Shown here in pieces: positions 42,924-54,210 of a DNA stretch of 64,000 nucleotides. Below the pieces are notes generated by a model. It saw only the letters and a list, made by a program, of their open reading frames with translations, did not search any database and was not told the DNA's origin. The DNA is from Dipteris shenzhenensis (lineage: Eukaryota > Polypodiophyta > Polypodiopsida > Gleicheniales): the NCBI GenBank assembly GCA_047967505.1, contig CM106541.1. One strand, 5' to 3'. The stretch's first letter is position 1, and every line of letters starts with the position of its first letter. Both the position numbers and the translations under genes were made by a program.

Positions 42924-43310
42924 GAAATGGCACTCTGGTGCTCAAAATGGCACCCTCCAAAATTGAGGTGCCAGTTTGAGCATCAATGGTGCTCCAGCTA
43001 TGCCTCGAAATTTGGACGAGCCTCCAAAACTTGCCACTAGTGGTGCATTTTGGGAGTCACATGCATTGCACCTAATAGAATTAGAATTGCACCTCATGTG
43101 AGCACCAATCTTTTGCAGATGTTCCTCCTCATCATCAACTTGATAGTTCTCTTTAAGAGTTAGTGCACATGATGGCAAGGTGCATAGTTGATGGAGTTTT
43201 TTTAATGTTAGCACATTTGTCGAGACTAGATGAAGTGTGCACTGCAATTGACTCTCTAATTTGTAACTCCATTTTGGAGGGTGCCATTTCTAGCACCAGA
43301 GTGTCATTTC
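42924..43310. mobile_element. Foldback element with 40-bp terminal inverted repeats
   Basis: The left arm 42,924-42,963 (GAAATGGCACTCTGGTGCTC...) pairs with the right arm 43,271-43,310 (ending ...GAGTGTCATTTC) with about three mismatches over 40 bp, enclosing ~307 bp with no coding. A diverged direct copy of the left inner part (GAGGTGCCA..TTTGAGCATCA) occurs near 43,868. No clear target duplication was found, so the class is unknown. Confidence 0.45.
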
Positions 43311-45104
43311 CCCAACGAGCGAATAGAACGCTACCATCTGGTGCTAGCCTTGGACTGCAGTGCCTTCAATGCTCAGGATCTAGTACACACTTGGATAGGC
43401 AAGCCAATCAAAATTGCATAGCTCTCGCATGGAGAGCTCCCTACTTGTTCTTAGACTTGTTAGATGATTGAGACCTACATAATACATTAAATGCTTCAAA
43501 GGAGTGGAGCAATTTCAGTGTGTGATTGAGGTGTTGGTAGTAATTGCGCATCTTCTTGGTGTGTGCACTAAGAGTCTATGCCCACGAGGCCAAAAATGCA
43601 CATTTGGTGTGATTTTGGAGCTTCAATGAGTTTTTACACGTGAACAAAGAAGGGAAAGTATTTAATGCATGCTGACTACCTGTAGAGAGATGCACTCTTG
43701 TAGAGTTGATGACCCTCCAAGGAGCTGCAGCATTTTTATTGGCTTGGCAGAGGCTCTGGTTTGGTGGAGGAGCATTGAAAACAATGCTCATAGCCAAGTG
43801 GCAATCCGAGATTGGTTGGATGCGAAATTTGAGCACCAATGCTCAAATCTAAATCGTCCAAAATGGAGGTGCCAATTCTAGCATCAGTGGCGCTCTATCC
43901 TTGCCTTGATATTGGAGCCAACCTCCATTAGTGGCACATTCCCATCCTCGTGTGCACTAAGCCTAGGGCCTAAGCCTGGAGCACAACTTGGGTGCGAATT
44001 GGAGGTGCTTCGCCATATTACGAAATGAGGCACAAGCTGTTATCGCGATTTATGAAGGTAGTCCACTCTGGGTGAGAATTCGAGGCAATTTATGAAGGTA
44101 GTCGACCAGCTGCTATATGTTTGCTTCGGTCTGCCTCCCTCTATACTCGTCTGCACAAGTTATTGATGAGCTACTACCGGTCAGCTTGAGTTGGCGCAAC
44201 GATGCTCAAATTAGCACCTTGGAAAAGGGACGTGAGATTTCAGCACTAAAATCTCACCTTTTGAACTTATGCACCCTTTTCATTTATACGAAATAGCAGC
44301 CCATCCAGCTGCATTCCTCGGGCCGCGCGTGCTCGAGGGTGCTTTCAATAGGAAGTCCAATTTCCAAAGTCCACACTCTAGTTGGTCTGTCGAGTGTATG
44401 TCGAGTGTATATGTACCGACAAAAATATACGATCCACTTAAAATTTCACACATACATGACCCACCCGAGACCTGAAACGATCGCTGTCCCCCAGCCCTAT
44501 CCAGGCTCCATTCCGTGTCCTGCGTATCTGTTTTGTAATACGGACGACATAACTTATAAATTGTCCCTCAGGGGTACTCGGAGTTTTGTCTGGAAAGGGT
44601 CTGGAAACCCCAGTCCGACCTTATTATACTATACTGCATCACCAACCGAAAATCCTTGGCTGCGCTTCCTTATCATGAAATGCCATCCTGATGCCTTCAG
44701 TCTGGACTCTGCAAGTCAGATGTTGTAGCACAGTTTCTTGTCTGGATCCAAAAGTCAGCACTTGTTTACGTAGCAACGTAGCATTGCTTTGATTATGGAA
44801 TGACTTAAAGTACGTTGCCGATTAATTTACGAATGTTCAGGACCCAGGTCCTGGCTGGACCTGGGGTGGGATGTCGTACGCATTCTGTAGTTGAATATGC
44901 ATCTCTGACTTCTAGGCTGTAGCGTGCACAAGCAGTCGATCAGGCTTCAGTCACAAGTGTATCGTCGAGACCCGAGACTCGCTCCACAGGCACTCATATC
45001 ACCTCTGGCACTCCAGACGAGCATCATATTAGCCGTTTGTTCGTCAAAGTTCATGGGATTGAGCTTGTTGCCGAGCCCCTTGAGTGCGTGAGGGTAGCCT
45101 TAAA
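43311..45104. other. Intergenic DNA, GC richer, no gene called
   Basis: Several frames of 70-130 codons are open, the longest at 44,339-44,728, but none shows a known motif. A GC-rich 9-bp-arm hairpin (CCCAGGTCC, loop TGGCT) lies at 44,843-44,865. Two short copies of TTTATGAAGGTAGTC occur near 44,050 and 44,089. Confidence 0.4.
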
Positions 45105-45494
45105 GGGCCTTAGCACATGGATGGGGCTAGCATGGGTTTAGGATGGGAATCTTTTGTCATCATTACTCCCATCCTACACCAAGTGGCCTAGGATAGATTT
45201 AGAATGGGAGTAGCCACTTTTTCCCCATCCTACACCAAGTGGCCTCTAGACCTTGGCACCCAGAATATGTTCCCTTTTTTAGGGATTCAAAAACATGGAA
45301 GGATGACATGTGTCCTTGTCCCCACAAGGTCCCCACCTCTTAAACACATGAAATGATGCCATGTGTCCTCTTCCTCCTAAACCCATCCCTAGTTCTTTTT
45401 TTGTTAGCACATGGTGGGATGGGAATAGGATAGAAATATGCATGGGACCACCTTTTTCCATTCCCATCCTATTTCTTCCCATGTATTAAGGCCC
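45105..45494. mobile_element. MITE-like element with GGGCCTTAGCACATGG ends
   Basis: The left end GGGCCTTAGCACATGG pairs with the right end CCATGTATTAAGGCCC (two mismatches). Inner inverted matches continue as GGATGGGAAT against ATTCCCATCC near 45,141 and 45,460. The 390-bp size, lack of coding and GGGCC tips resemble PIF/Harbinger-type MITEs. The flanks (CCTTAAA and CCCTTAGC) contain TTA near both tips, but the duplication is not exact. Confidence 0.5.
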
Positions 45495-45979
45495 TTAGCA
45501 ACCCTTCAAATTTGGGAAAGCAAAAATTAGGTATTTTTTGAATTTTTGGAAGTACATTTTTGCTATTGGACAATATGTTAACTCTTCTTCATTAGACTTG
45601 AATGTAGACTTTAAAGTGGTTGACTTACGCGTGTACATGCTATCTCTCTCTCTCCTTTCCCTTCTTTACCTCCTCAAGTCTTCTTCTTACACACCATCTC
45701 CACCTTTCTGCCTCCCCTCCCCCCCCCCCCTCCTCTCTCTCTCTCTGTCTCTCCCCTTTATCTCTTGTAGTCTTCCTCCACACCATTTCTTTTTTGTTTG
45801 CCCTTTTGATCTTGGGCAAGCCTTATGAATGATTAAATATCATTCACCTTGTTTTTTTAAGTGACAACTTTGGGTTTTAACAATAAACTTGTTCTGGTCA
45901 AGCTTGTGAGGCCTTGGTGAATGATGGGGACACGGCCTCCTCGTCTACACAACCTTTAGCAAACAGAGGCACAAGGAGA
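45495..45979. other. Intergenic DNA with a C/T-rich run
   Basis: A pyrimidine-rich stretch at 45,640-45,770 (TCTCTCTCTCC, a C12 run) dominates. The frames through it are low-complexity. It may be the 5' untranslated side of the LINE that starts after it. Confidence 0.4.
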
Positions 45980-46790
45980 AGGCTATGGAGCTGAGGACCA
46001 TTTTGAATCCCACGAGGAGTGCCATGAGTGTGGTGACAACTCTCCCTCGTACTTTGAGATTCTCACAAAGAGATCCACAACAATTTCACTCCTCTGTTCG
46101 AGGACGAAGCTTAATTTTTGCATGCAGAGCTTGCTCGCAGAGCAAAGGAAATAAAGGAAGCCGTGGTTTGGAACCAGCAAGGCTCACAGGATTGGATGTT
46201 GAGGATGTTCATCCGAAGTTGGAGAGGTTGGCAAGGGGTAGTGTTTACCTGTATTTCACTGGTAGTATTTCTTCCATGGAGGAATTTAGAGAATTCATGG
46301 CCTATGAAAACGGTCTTCCTGGCAAATGTTACACGATAAGATTCTTGGGCAAGGGGTTTTTTTTTGGTATAGTGCTCTTCGGAGACAATTAAGAACGAGT
46401 AGGTGGGGAGGGGCTTCCAGTACTCAGGTACACTAGTGTTGGTGCTGTCATGGTCACCAGAATTTTGTATTGCATAATTGCCTGGTGTGGATTGAGTTTC
46501 TTAATCTCCCCTCCTAGCTATGCGAGAAGATTGGATATGTGACGAGCTCTCTTGGTAAGGTCATGCAAATCCCTCCCACGATATCCCTCCCATGTCATGT
46601 CAGCCAGGTGGGCAAAATAGAGTATGGATTTTGTGGGATAGGTCACAAGATATTCCAGACTTCATCAAGGTCCATTTCCTTTGATAGTCCCATCGTCGCT
46701 CAACAAGTCAAGTTCAGTCCCTACCTGGCCTCTTGCTACATATGCAAATGCCTGAGCCACTTTCTGAGGAATTTACCTCGTACAGTGGCG
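45980..46790 (+). pseudogene. L1-type LINE ORF1 (DUF4283-like)
   Basis: Frames combine to VYLYFTGSISSMEEFREFM, RFLGKGFFFGIVLF, then LVWIEFLNLPS*LCEKIGYV with SLGKVMQIPP. Plant L1 ORF1 proteins (DUF4283) have a LLGKGFFL-like strand followed by VWVRLPNLPL..W....L..IG..LG, which matches in order and spacing. A Cys-rich zone (SCYICKCLSHFLRNL) stands where the zinc knuckle should be. ORF1 proteins bind LINE RNA. Stops and frame changes make it inactive. The real start is uncertain; a convenient ATG is at 45,985. Confidence 0.6.
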
Positions 46791-47399
46791 CACTCTGTGC
46801 TAGCGAATGGAGGGCCAACACTTGGCATTAAAGAGGATCATGAGGAGGTATTGCATTAGCCCAAAGAAGAGAAATGGAAGGCATCTCAAGGACTTGAGAG
46901 CTATTGCAAGGAGCCACAAGATGGCAAAGACCAGATGCCTCACACAAGTGTGGAGCCATGGAGGACGGTTGGACAAAAGGGAAGGACCGGTGCTCAAGAA
47001 TGATGAATTGGGAGATAGACAAGATGGTGATAGCCAGATTTCCTTGTCCAATACGTTTGAGAAAGCCCTTCCGACAAGTGAGCAAGTGAGTATGGAGAAT
47101 CCCACAGTCCTTAGCAATTGTGAACGATGGGGGTACATAAGAGATTAGATGCTCGAAGCTAATCATTGCAAAAGAATGTTTGAGGCAAAAAATTAGCAAA
47201 AGATGAAGCCAAATGAAGCTCATGAAGGCGGTCACATTACTCGCTCCAAAACATTGTCTAAGCAAATTAAGGAAGTGGCTAGAATCTCCATGAGAGACAA
47301 TAGATTCAATTTCTTTAAGGATGCATACAAGGCCCTTACCAATTCACCCCCTCATGGCTAAGGGAAAAACAATGAATTGTTCGGGTCTCAGAGTCCTGA

Positions 47400-48115
47400 G
47401 TTAGAACATGAGGGGGTGCTACAGCAAGGTTAAGCAAAAAGGTTATTTGTTTGTTATTCGGAGGGTTAATCCACACATAGTGCCATTACAGGAAGTCAAG
47501 TTCGGCTGCGAGGATAGTTGGTGGTTTTCCCTAGAGTAACTAGGGTATCAGGTGTTTGTGGATGCTCTATTTAGGGGGAAGGAAGGGTCGACAGTGTTAG
47601 TGTTAAGCAATTTAAGCCCTCCAAAGACGGGTAGGAGCTCAAAGGGTTGGTTCATAGGAGTGAGCATGTCACAGCTAGGATGGGTTTCCTTAGTGTTGCA
47701 CAAATTTCTCATAAGAGAGATATCCTTGCTAGAATGCATTCAAATCTTGTGTAAGGGAAGGGCATTGGCTACTGGGAGGGGACTGGAACGTGATGGAAAG
47801 TTTATAGGATAAGTCGCATGGGGGATCTTCACTGATACGTTTCGAAAGAGATGCATGGGAAGAACTTTAGTTTGAGAGAGAGGGTTCATTGAGGCAAAGG
47901 AGTTGGATCTAGATGGGTTTTGGGAATTCACTTAGTCCAATAGCAGGTGGGGTAGTGAGTTTAGGGCTAGAAGGCTTAACCGCTTCTACATTTCTGAGGA
48001 GGGGTGGTGGATGAGGGGTCCAAGGGAAGGGGGAGTAGTTGTCACTGCCTTGTTAGATCATATCTGTGTGTGGGCAATGAAGGGGCATAAACCTCTCCAT
48101 ATGAAAAAAAGAACA
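47400..48115 (+). pseudogene. L1-type LINE endonuclease remnant
   Basis: Frames read VFVDALFRGKEGSTVLVLSN, WFIGVSMSQLGWVSLVLHKF, a GRDWNVMESFIG segment (family GGDWNMV), LDGFWEFT, FRARRLNRFYISEEGWW (family SRIDRIYLS) and LLDHICVW (family SDHFP). This is the order of the APE-type endonuclease of plant L1 elements, which nicks target DNA for target-primed reverse transcription. At least three frame changes and stops occur. The N-terminal N/E catalytic part is poorly preserved (TGSQVRLR). The RT resumes only at ~51,500 because other DNA intervenes. Confidence 0.55.
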
Positions 48116-48773
48116 GATTGGAGGCCAGCTCGCTCATATCCAAGCCCTTGGATTCGTTAATCTCCTTCTTGATCGATTCTACACTCGAAGACCTAACCAA
48201 TGGAGCTATTTCTGAGGGATTCGGCAAATTCACCTTGTCCATCATGTTGTCACATATGTAGATGGCCACCTTGCTACAATTGTGGCCTAATGTTTACAAA
48301 GACTTTTAGCAATGGTAGCGAAAGTAGCATCTAACGGTGGTCAACAACAATTCTCTATCTGGAGACCCTTCATCCTAGAGTCTTTGAGAGGCCATCTTCA
48401 TCTTCAAGAGGTTGGTACTTGCATGGATGATAGGGGATGAACCCAGGATCAGTAGGCGGAAGACATACCTCATCAAATTGTCAGAGAGATGGCCACAACC
48501 CATGCAAACTACAACAATCGACTAGGACTAGCAATGTCTATGTGGAAGTTGCTGTGGGGTGCATTGCGATATGGTGTTGTTGTGGCATTGCGGGGTTGTA
48601 GATGTGGATGTTGCATGGCTATGGACTTGATCACAAAATTGGTGCACAGACAAAGAGTTACAGGGTCTTGCTGCGGACGACGTGCATCAAGAAATGGATG
48701 CGGAGATTTTTACAAAGCGAGCAGGTTGGGAGATTGCGATGGACTCACGGTGTTGTTGCAGAAGGCATTGGTG

Positions 48774-49080
48774 GAAGCAGATCTCATCTATCAATGTAAT
48801 GTACACACTCTGTGAAGCTAATGGTGTAGATGTCTCAGAAGTTGCCTATGCTGTGGGAAAAGATTCAAGAATTGGTCCCCGTTTCCTCAACACAAGCATT
48901 GGATTCGGTGGATCTTGCTTTTAGAAGGACATCTTGAACCTCGTGTACATCTGCAAATGCAATGGCTTAACTGAGGTCACAAATTATTGGAAGCAGGTTA
49001 TGCAAATCAATGACTATCAGAAATCATGATTTGTTAAGCATGGGAAGAAGATTGCCATATTAGTCTTTGCTTTCAAGAAG
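48774..49080 (+). pseudogene. UGD: UDP-glucose 6-dehydrogenase fragment
   Basis: The frame reads [59 protein letters not shown] and NYWKQVMQINDYQKS, then GKKIAILVFAFKKE. This is the conserved substrate-binding/catalytic centre of plant UDP-glucose 6-dehydrogenase, including the catalytic Cys of GFGGSCF. The enzyme makes UDP-glucuronate for cell-wall polymers. Here Gln after GGSCF is TAG, about 12 residues before GKKIAIL are deleted and homology ends after FAFKK; the N- and C-terminal thirds are absent. With ~102 codons, no introns visible and position inside a broken LINE, it is a captured or retro-derived gene fragment. Confidence 0.85.
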
Positions 49081-49485
49081 GAGCTTGAAAGATGGCACCC
49101 GCATGTGGACTTGCAAAGCTGTGGATGGTGGAGAATTTACCTTGCGACTTTTTACATGCATTAAGGATTGCTTTTCATTCAAAGGCTATCGACAGTGGTG
49201 AGTTACGGGGTTGCAGTGGTGGCTCATATACAATTGTGGATATGCTCATGATAAAGACAACCTTGCAAACCATGAACCCATTGAGAAGACATTTGCAGAT
49301 GCAGAGCTCATTGAGATTCTGTGCTGTGCGGTCTTGTTGCAAGATGATGCTACAGTTGCAGTGCTACTATGGCTAGTTGCAGGCCTGGTCGTCAGAGTGG
49401 AGCATGGCTATTCGATTGTTATATGGCAATGCTGTCCTGATGTAGACCACAATTTGGATCCAATACCAATAAAGTTGATTACGAT
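49081..49485. other. DNA downstream of the UGD fragment
   Basis: Two overlapping frames of 90-115 codons are open but I recognise nothing. The sequence may be part of the same insertion that carried the UGD fragment. Confidence 0.4.
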
Positions 49486-49731
49486 CTCGGGGGGGTCACT
49501 ATGTATGAACCCTCTATACCACGTGCGTTCAAGGCCTATTTCTAAAATCCCTTATCTGTAAATTTTTCATTAATAAAATGTACCCCTTTTCTATACAAAT
49601 CTGTAAATTTTTCTCAAAACTATTTTAAATAGTCCCTTATGTATATTTATTTCTGTAAATTTTAGAAATAAAAAATATCCTTCTGTTGAACTCACGTGAT
49701 AGGGTTACATATGATGAGTGACCCCCCCGAG
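49486..49731. mobile_element. hAT-like MITE, copy at 49.5 kb, with 8-bp TSD
   Basis: Perfect 15-bp terminal inverted repeats CTCGGGGGGGTCACT...AGTGACCCCCCCGAG bound a 246-bp non-coding element. It is flanked by the exact 8-bp duplication ATTACGAT (49,478-49,485 and 49,732-49,739). Internal sequence is AT-rich with repeated TAAATTTTT and CCCTTATGTAT. An 8-bp duplication is the hAT-superfamily signature. It is nearly identical to 55,424-55,670. Confidence 0.9.
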
Positions 49732-49739
49732 ATTACGAT

Positions 49740-51019
49740 TACCACTACAACAGGAGGTGTCGGTTTTGTTTTGTTCCTATACCTTATGCATTCATGAGAC
49801 CTGCAATGCAAACAGGAAGACAAGTCCCCTGTATCCATTGGCAAAGGGAGCCTGCAACTCTTTTTGTGGGATGGAGGAGCCCAGGGTGGTGAGCCGATGG
49901 TGTCTTCTTATGCACAAAGCTTTGGTGGTGATGACATGGATGGGCATAGTGCATGTAGTTTTTGTAGAGATGATGTGGTGTCTAAATTAGCCTAGAAGAG
50001 TATGAATAGTCAGAAGAAAAACTAAGGTCTGCATTGCCATGGTACAATGATAAAGAGCACTTTTACTTGTTATATTGCAATGAGATGTAGATGTGACCTA
50101 TGATTCATGAAGGAGTTGAGACCAAAGTTGTGACAATTTTGAGCGAGCTGTGAGCATATGCAGATTTTGATCAAAGGAGCCAAGAGAAAAGCAACGGGTT
50201 TTCCACTTTTGATGTAGATTCTAGAAAATCAACAATCAAAAGGAGTTTCTTGTGCCTTTCTCTGTCTCACACTTGAATTATAAACATCTAAGTTCTTCTT
50301 GAAGTGAACCAAGGTAGTTGTAAATTGTCCAAGAGATGGACACAAATGCGGGATGGGGACATACTGGGGCAAGAGATCGGATGTAGTGCCTATATCCAGG
50401 CATTTGATTCATGGAAGGAGAACATGCAGTATTTTGCGGTGATGTGGCAAAGAAGAATTTACTATGTTTTGCGGATTGCAAGTGTGTGGGCAGTTATTGC
50501 TGCAATTATTTTGCAATTGGAAAGGCATGATCTGCATCGACATTGTGGGAGTTTCTTCATAATCAAGGCATTCCATGCTATTGAATGGCATTATATGAAA
50601 ACTTTGTAATCATTCATGCACTCACATAAGGTTCACTGCCTTGGCATTGCCTAAAACGTTTGTATCTCTTTTTATTTCACTTGCACTCATTCTTTGGCAT
50701 TTAAGGGGATATTTGTGCATGTGTGGTTCGCACAGTCTACCGTGAATGCCATGTGTTAGGTCCAAATAGATTTAGCCCTAAGTGGGGATGCCAAGAGGTG
50801 TGTGCACATGGGGATACCAAGAGACACGTGTGTGGGTAATGAAGGGGCATAGACCTCTCTATATATGCATGCAATGCAAGAGCAACATGTGAGTTAGTTG
50901 CCATTCTTCTTTGTGTCTTCTTGTTCTGCTGTTTTGAGAGTCCCTCGTGTATTCTCTTCCCTATAGGGGATGTTGGGGCCTCTACACTTGGTCGCCTAGA
51001 GTTTCATGGTTCCAATCAC
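49740..51019. other. Unannotated DNA between two MITEs
   Basis: Frames up to about 100 codons (for example 50,304-50,609) are open without known motifs. A ~38-bp phrase GTGTGTGGGTAATGAAGGGG...CCTCTCTATAT near 50,830 repeats one at 48,066 inside the LINE endonuclease. No gene is called. Confidence 0.4.
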
Positions 51020-51027
51020 AGTGGACC

Positions 51028-51284
51028 CTCGAGGGGTGCACTACTTAGAAACCCTATGTATCACGTGCGTTCAAAGGGTATTTTAAAAACCCCTCAATTA
51101 GAATTTCCCCTCAACAAAACCACCCCTCTTCACTTATGAACTCAGTAATTTTTTTCTAAAGTTGAATTAAAAAACCCCTCTTGTTATTGTAAACCTGTTA
51201 AAATTTTCCAAAAAGTTAAATTAAAATACCCCTTCTTTTGAATGCATGTGGTACACTAAAATTTTATGAGGTGAACCGCCCAAG
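51028..51284. mobile_element. hAT-like MITE, diverged copy at 51.0 kb
   Basis: The left end CTCGAGGGGTGCACTA pairs imperfectly with the right end GTGAACCGCCCAAG. Flanks AGTGGACC (51,020-51,027) and GGTGGACC (51,285-51,292) match at 7 of 8 bases. Inner phrases AACCCTATGTATCACGTGCG and CAAAGGGTATTTTAAAAACC place it in the same family as the 49.5-kb copy. It is older, judging by the decayed ends. Confidence 0.7.
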
Positions 51285-51499
51285 GGTGGACCATCCCAGA
51301 GATGTCCTCGATATGTCCCCTTCACATTTAGCAAGAAGCTATTGTCCTCAAAAGCATCCTGAAAATGAATAAGGAGGGCCTGGAGAGAGACCTCGATTAC
51401 AGTGAAAGACTCAGTGAGCAGGTGGGATGCAGCTATTAGAAAGGTCCTTCAGATTAGGATTTGAGGTACCAAGCTACTAACAAAGAACAACGTTTAATG

Positions 51500-52490
51500 T
51501 GTGATGGCGGTGCAGGATTCCTTGTGTGCTTCCATAGTGGATTCACCAAAGGACCCTTACATGGCTTCACTGCTGATCTACATAGGAGTAGCCATGTAGG
51601 AAGCTGAGCTCCTCGAGGCAGAGTAAGCAAGAACTAAAAGCTACCAGACCTAGCTAGTTGTGGGCAATTACCCCTTGAAGGCCTTTTTTCAAGCCAGTAA
51701 GAGGATCCAATAGAGAGATTTAATTGATTGTGTGTAGGATAAGTAGGGTAATCTAGTCATAGAGATCTGGCATATCACAGCCATCTTTTAGAAGGAATTA
51801 AGCTCTATCATATGGGAGGAGGCATCCCATGATGAGGAGTGGCATGCCAACATTAAAGCCACCTTGGAAGATATATAGCCCTGAGGGTTTTGAAGTACTA
51901 GTAGGGTCAACAAGCATGGCCCTACTCCAGGCAGGAGTTAGAAGAAGCCCTACTCCAGGCAGTGGGTAGGAATTAGAAGAGGCCTTGACAATTCTGGTAG
52001 ATGAAAAAGCTTCGGGTCTAGATGGGCTGAATGCCAAATTCTTCAATAAATTTTGGGATGTGTTAGGGCAAGACCTACTCAACATGGCTAACATGGTAGT
52101 CGATGAAGGGCTCAGTCTCTAAAGATGTGAATGTAGGGCTCATGATAGAATAGATTGAAAGTGGGCAACTGGAGGCCCATTACAATGATCAACACCTCGT
52201 ACACGCTGATTGCCAAGGTGCTTGCTATTAGAATTCGAGAAGATCGAAGCCCTTTTTAGGAGTTTTTTATGGGAGAAAGAATATGGGAAAAGGCCAATGC
52301 ACTACATGCCTTGGGAGCAAATGAAAGGTCCAAAGCTGCAAGGAGGATTAGGCCTCTTAGACATGAGGCAGAAGAACATAGCGCTAGTGGCCAAGTGGCT
52401 GCCAAGAATGTTTACCAAGCAAGCTCCATGGATTGAAATAATCAAGAATTTCCTTGCAAATTATAGATCGAAGGGTGTTGGTTGATGGAC
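51500..52490 (+). pseudogene. L1-type LINE reverse transcriptase, core deleted
   Basis: Frames read ARTKSYQT*LVVGNYPLKAF, FQASKRIQ*RDLIDCV, KASGLDGLNAKFFNKFWDVL (family K.PGPDG...EF....W), VESGQLEAH-like IESGQLEAH and INTSYTLIAKVLAIRI. They jump directly to FEKIEALFRSFLWEKEYGKR and MPWEQMKGPKLQGGLGLLDM, which in intact elements lies several hundred codons later. The palm with the catalytic (F/Y)ADD box is therefore deleted at about 52,235. Same strand and element as the ORF1 and endonuclease pieces. Confidence 0.7.
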
Positions 52491-52960
52491 CAATTGGGGT
52501 GGTATGAGAGTCATGTCTCAATTCCCTTGCAAGATTGTAGGTTTGGACTTGGCTGCCAATTTGACCTGGGCCTAGAAAGAATGTATTCCCCTCCTCAAGT
52601 GGAAGGGTAGGTAAGGCTTAAGGAGTGATGAAAGCTTGTTGGAATCCATATGGTGGAGATGTGCCTCATAGGCAGGGCAAGTATTTTGGTCTTCATGACC
52701 TTCATGGATGCTTTTATCGAAGCTATACTTATATATTGATATAAAATCTTGGCGAAAGTTTATCAATCTAGTTTTTTTTAATTTCATAATATTGATAGAA
52801 CATATTACAAATTTTTATATTTTCTTTTGAGTTTTGAAGAAAAATTGTAAATGTTGGTGAAACTTTATTTTTTTTCTCATAAAAGGTTCAAATCCTGGTG
52901 AATGTTTCAAACCTTTATTTTTATTAGGATGTACAAACTTTTGATACCAATATAAAAGTT
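52491..52960. other. AT-rich insert within LINE remnant
   Basis: Contains repeated AAACCTTTATTTT-like phrases. No coding is recognised. Confidence 0.35.
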
Positions 52961-54040
52961 TTGCCTCTCAATGAAACTATTAGGAAAAAGTTGTCCATGG
53001 TGGTAAGGGCAAGGAATCTACTCAAGAAGGGAATTTGGGCATGGAAGGATGTGTGGAACCAAGGCAAGGAGGATTGCAAGTCAATTGAGGACCTGAGAGC
53101 ACAGTTTTCTATCTACAAGGGGAGAAGGATCTGTTGCTGGTAGTCTTCGATAGAATCCGAGACATATGGCCAATGGATCATGCACCTGCTATAGGTCGGC
53201 TAGAAGGGCAATGGTATGTGGGTAGATTGAACTCCTCTTCGCAACATATCAACCAAACTTATTAGCAGGCACCTAGTGCCACGAGAGAACATGGTGCTTA
53301 GGATCAATAAGGTATGGGGGCTGAGGCATGGGGATGCATGGTAGAAAAAGAGGCTAACGAGAATTTGGAAGGAGTGTAAGGTGGTCAAGGCAAAGTTCAT
53401 TTTGTGGAAGACCCTGAATCAATGATTGTTGTGAGAGCCAAGCCAGAGAAATGGATGTAGGTGAATCCGGGTCGCTCTCTCGATGGAACGGGAAGGGAAG
53501 ATGTCTTGCACATATGCTGGAAGTTCCCATCGGTTATGGAAGCTTGGAAGCGACAAAAGGTGGCAATCAGACTCTCAAGCTTGATGGAGAGGTTCTCTAT
53601 TGGCTCACAATGGAGACTTCCTATGCTAGGGTAGGGCACCAAACTGCCTTCTACATTGGCAACCAACTGGCCATACTTGAGGGCGGTAGGAATCCTAGGG
53701 GTCGAGAAAATTAGGAATAGGATCGATTTCAAGCACAAGGTCCAAGTGGGGTTTAAGGTCACGGCTACTCTAGCCATTGTAAAAGGTGTACTTGAAAGAT
53801 TTTTGAAGCTTCTTGAGCTCTTGGACCCTATCGTCAACCATGCCATCTTCTTAGTGGAGGTGTCATTTGAGGTAGGCTAGATAATACCAGTCTGGCTACG
53901 TGTAGCATAGACCTTGGGTTTACGCCCCTAGCTTGGCCAATTTTAGTTTTGGTCTTTCATTTTTTAGGGGCTGACCACCCCCTCTTAATGAAAGTTGGTA
54001 GTTTTTTTATTTTACAAAACAAAAACATAAAAACATAAAA
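52961..54040 (+). pseudogene. L1-type LINE 3' part (RT tail, zf-RVT-like, 3' end)
   Basis: Frames read IWAWKDVWNQGKEDCKSIED, LRIWKECKVVKAKFILWKTL-like sequence near 53,360 and DVLHICWKFPSVMEAWKRQK (Cys/His-containing HICW..P...EAW near 53,505, the form of the zf-RVT domain at the end of plant LINE ORF2). RNRIDFKHKVQVGFKVTATL follows. The coding ends near 53,880 and a T-rich/A-rich untranslated end follows (CCCCCTCTTAATGAAAGTTG, then A-rich DNA to ~54,035), which suits a LINE 3' end. Stops interrupt it. Confidence 0.55.
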
Positions 54041-54210
54041 AATAGTTCATGGGATTGGGAATATATAATTCTCAATGGTCAAATGTATTAGTTACTCTTT
54101 CAAAGCTAACCGTACCATGTACTAAGGTATTTATGGTCTCAAAACACTGTTGATGAGCTCCATCCTAGCAAAGATGGAGATGCTCAGCCACCTTGATCTT
54201 ATTTAGCACC

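Noticed and set aside
44339-44728. 129-codon plus-strand ORF
   Set aside because: No motif, no homologous family recognised and no conserved neighbour; left as unannotated DNA.
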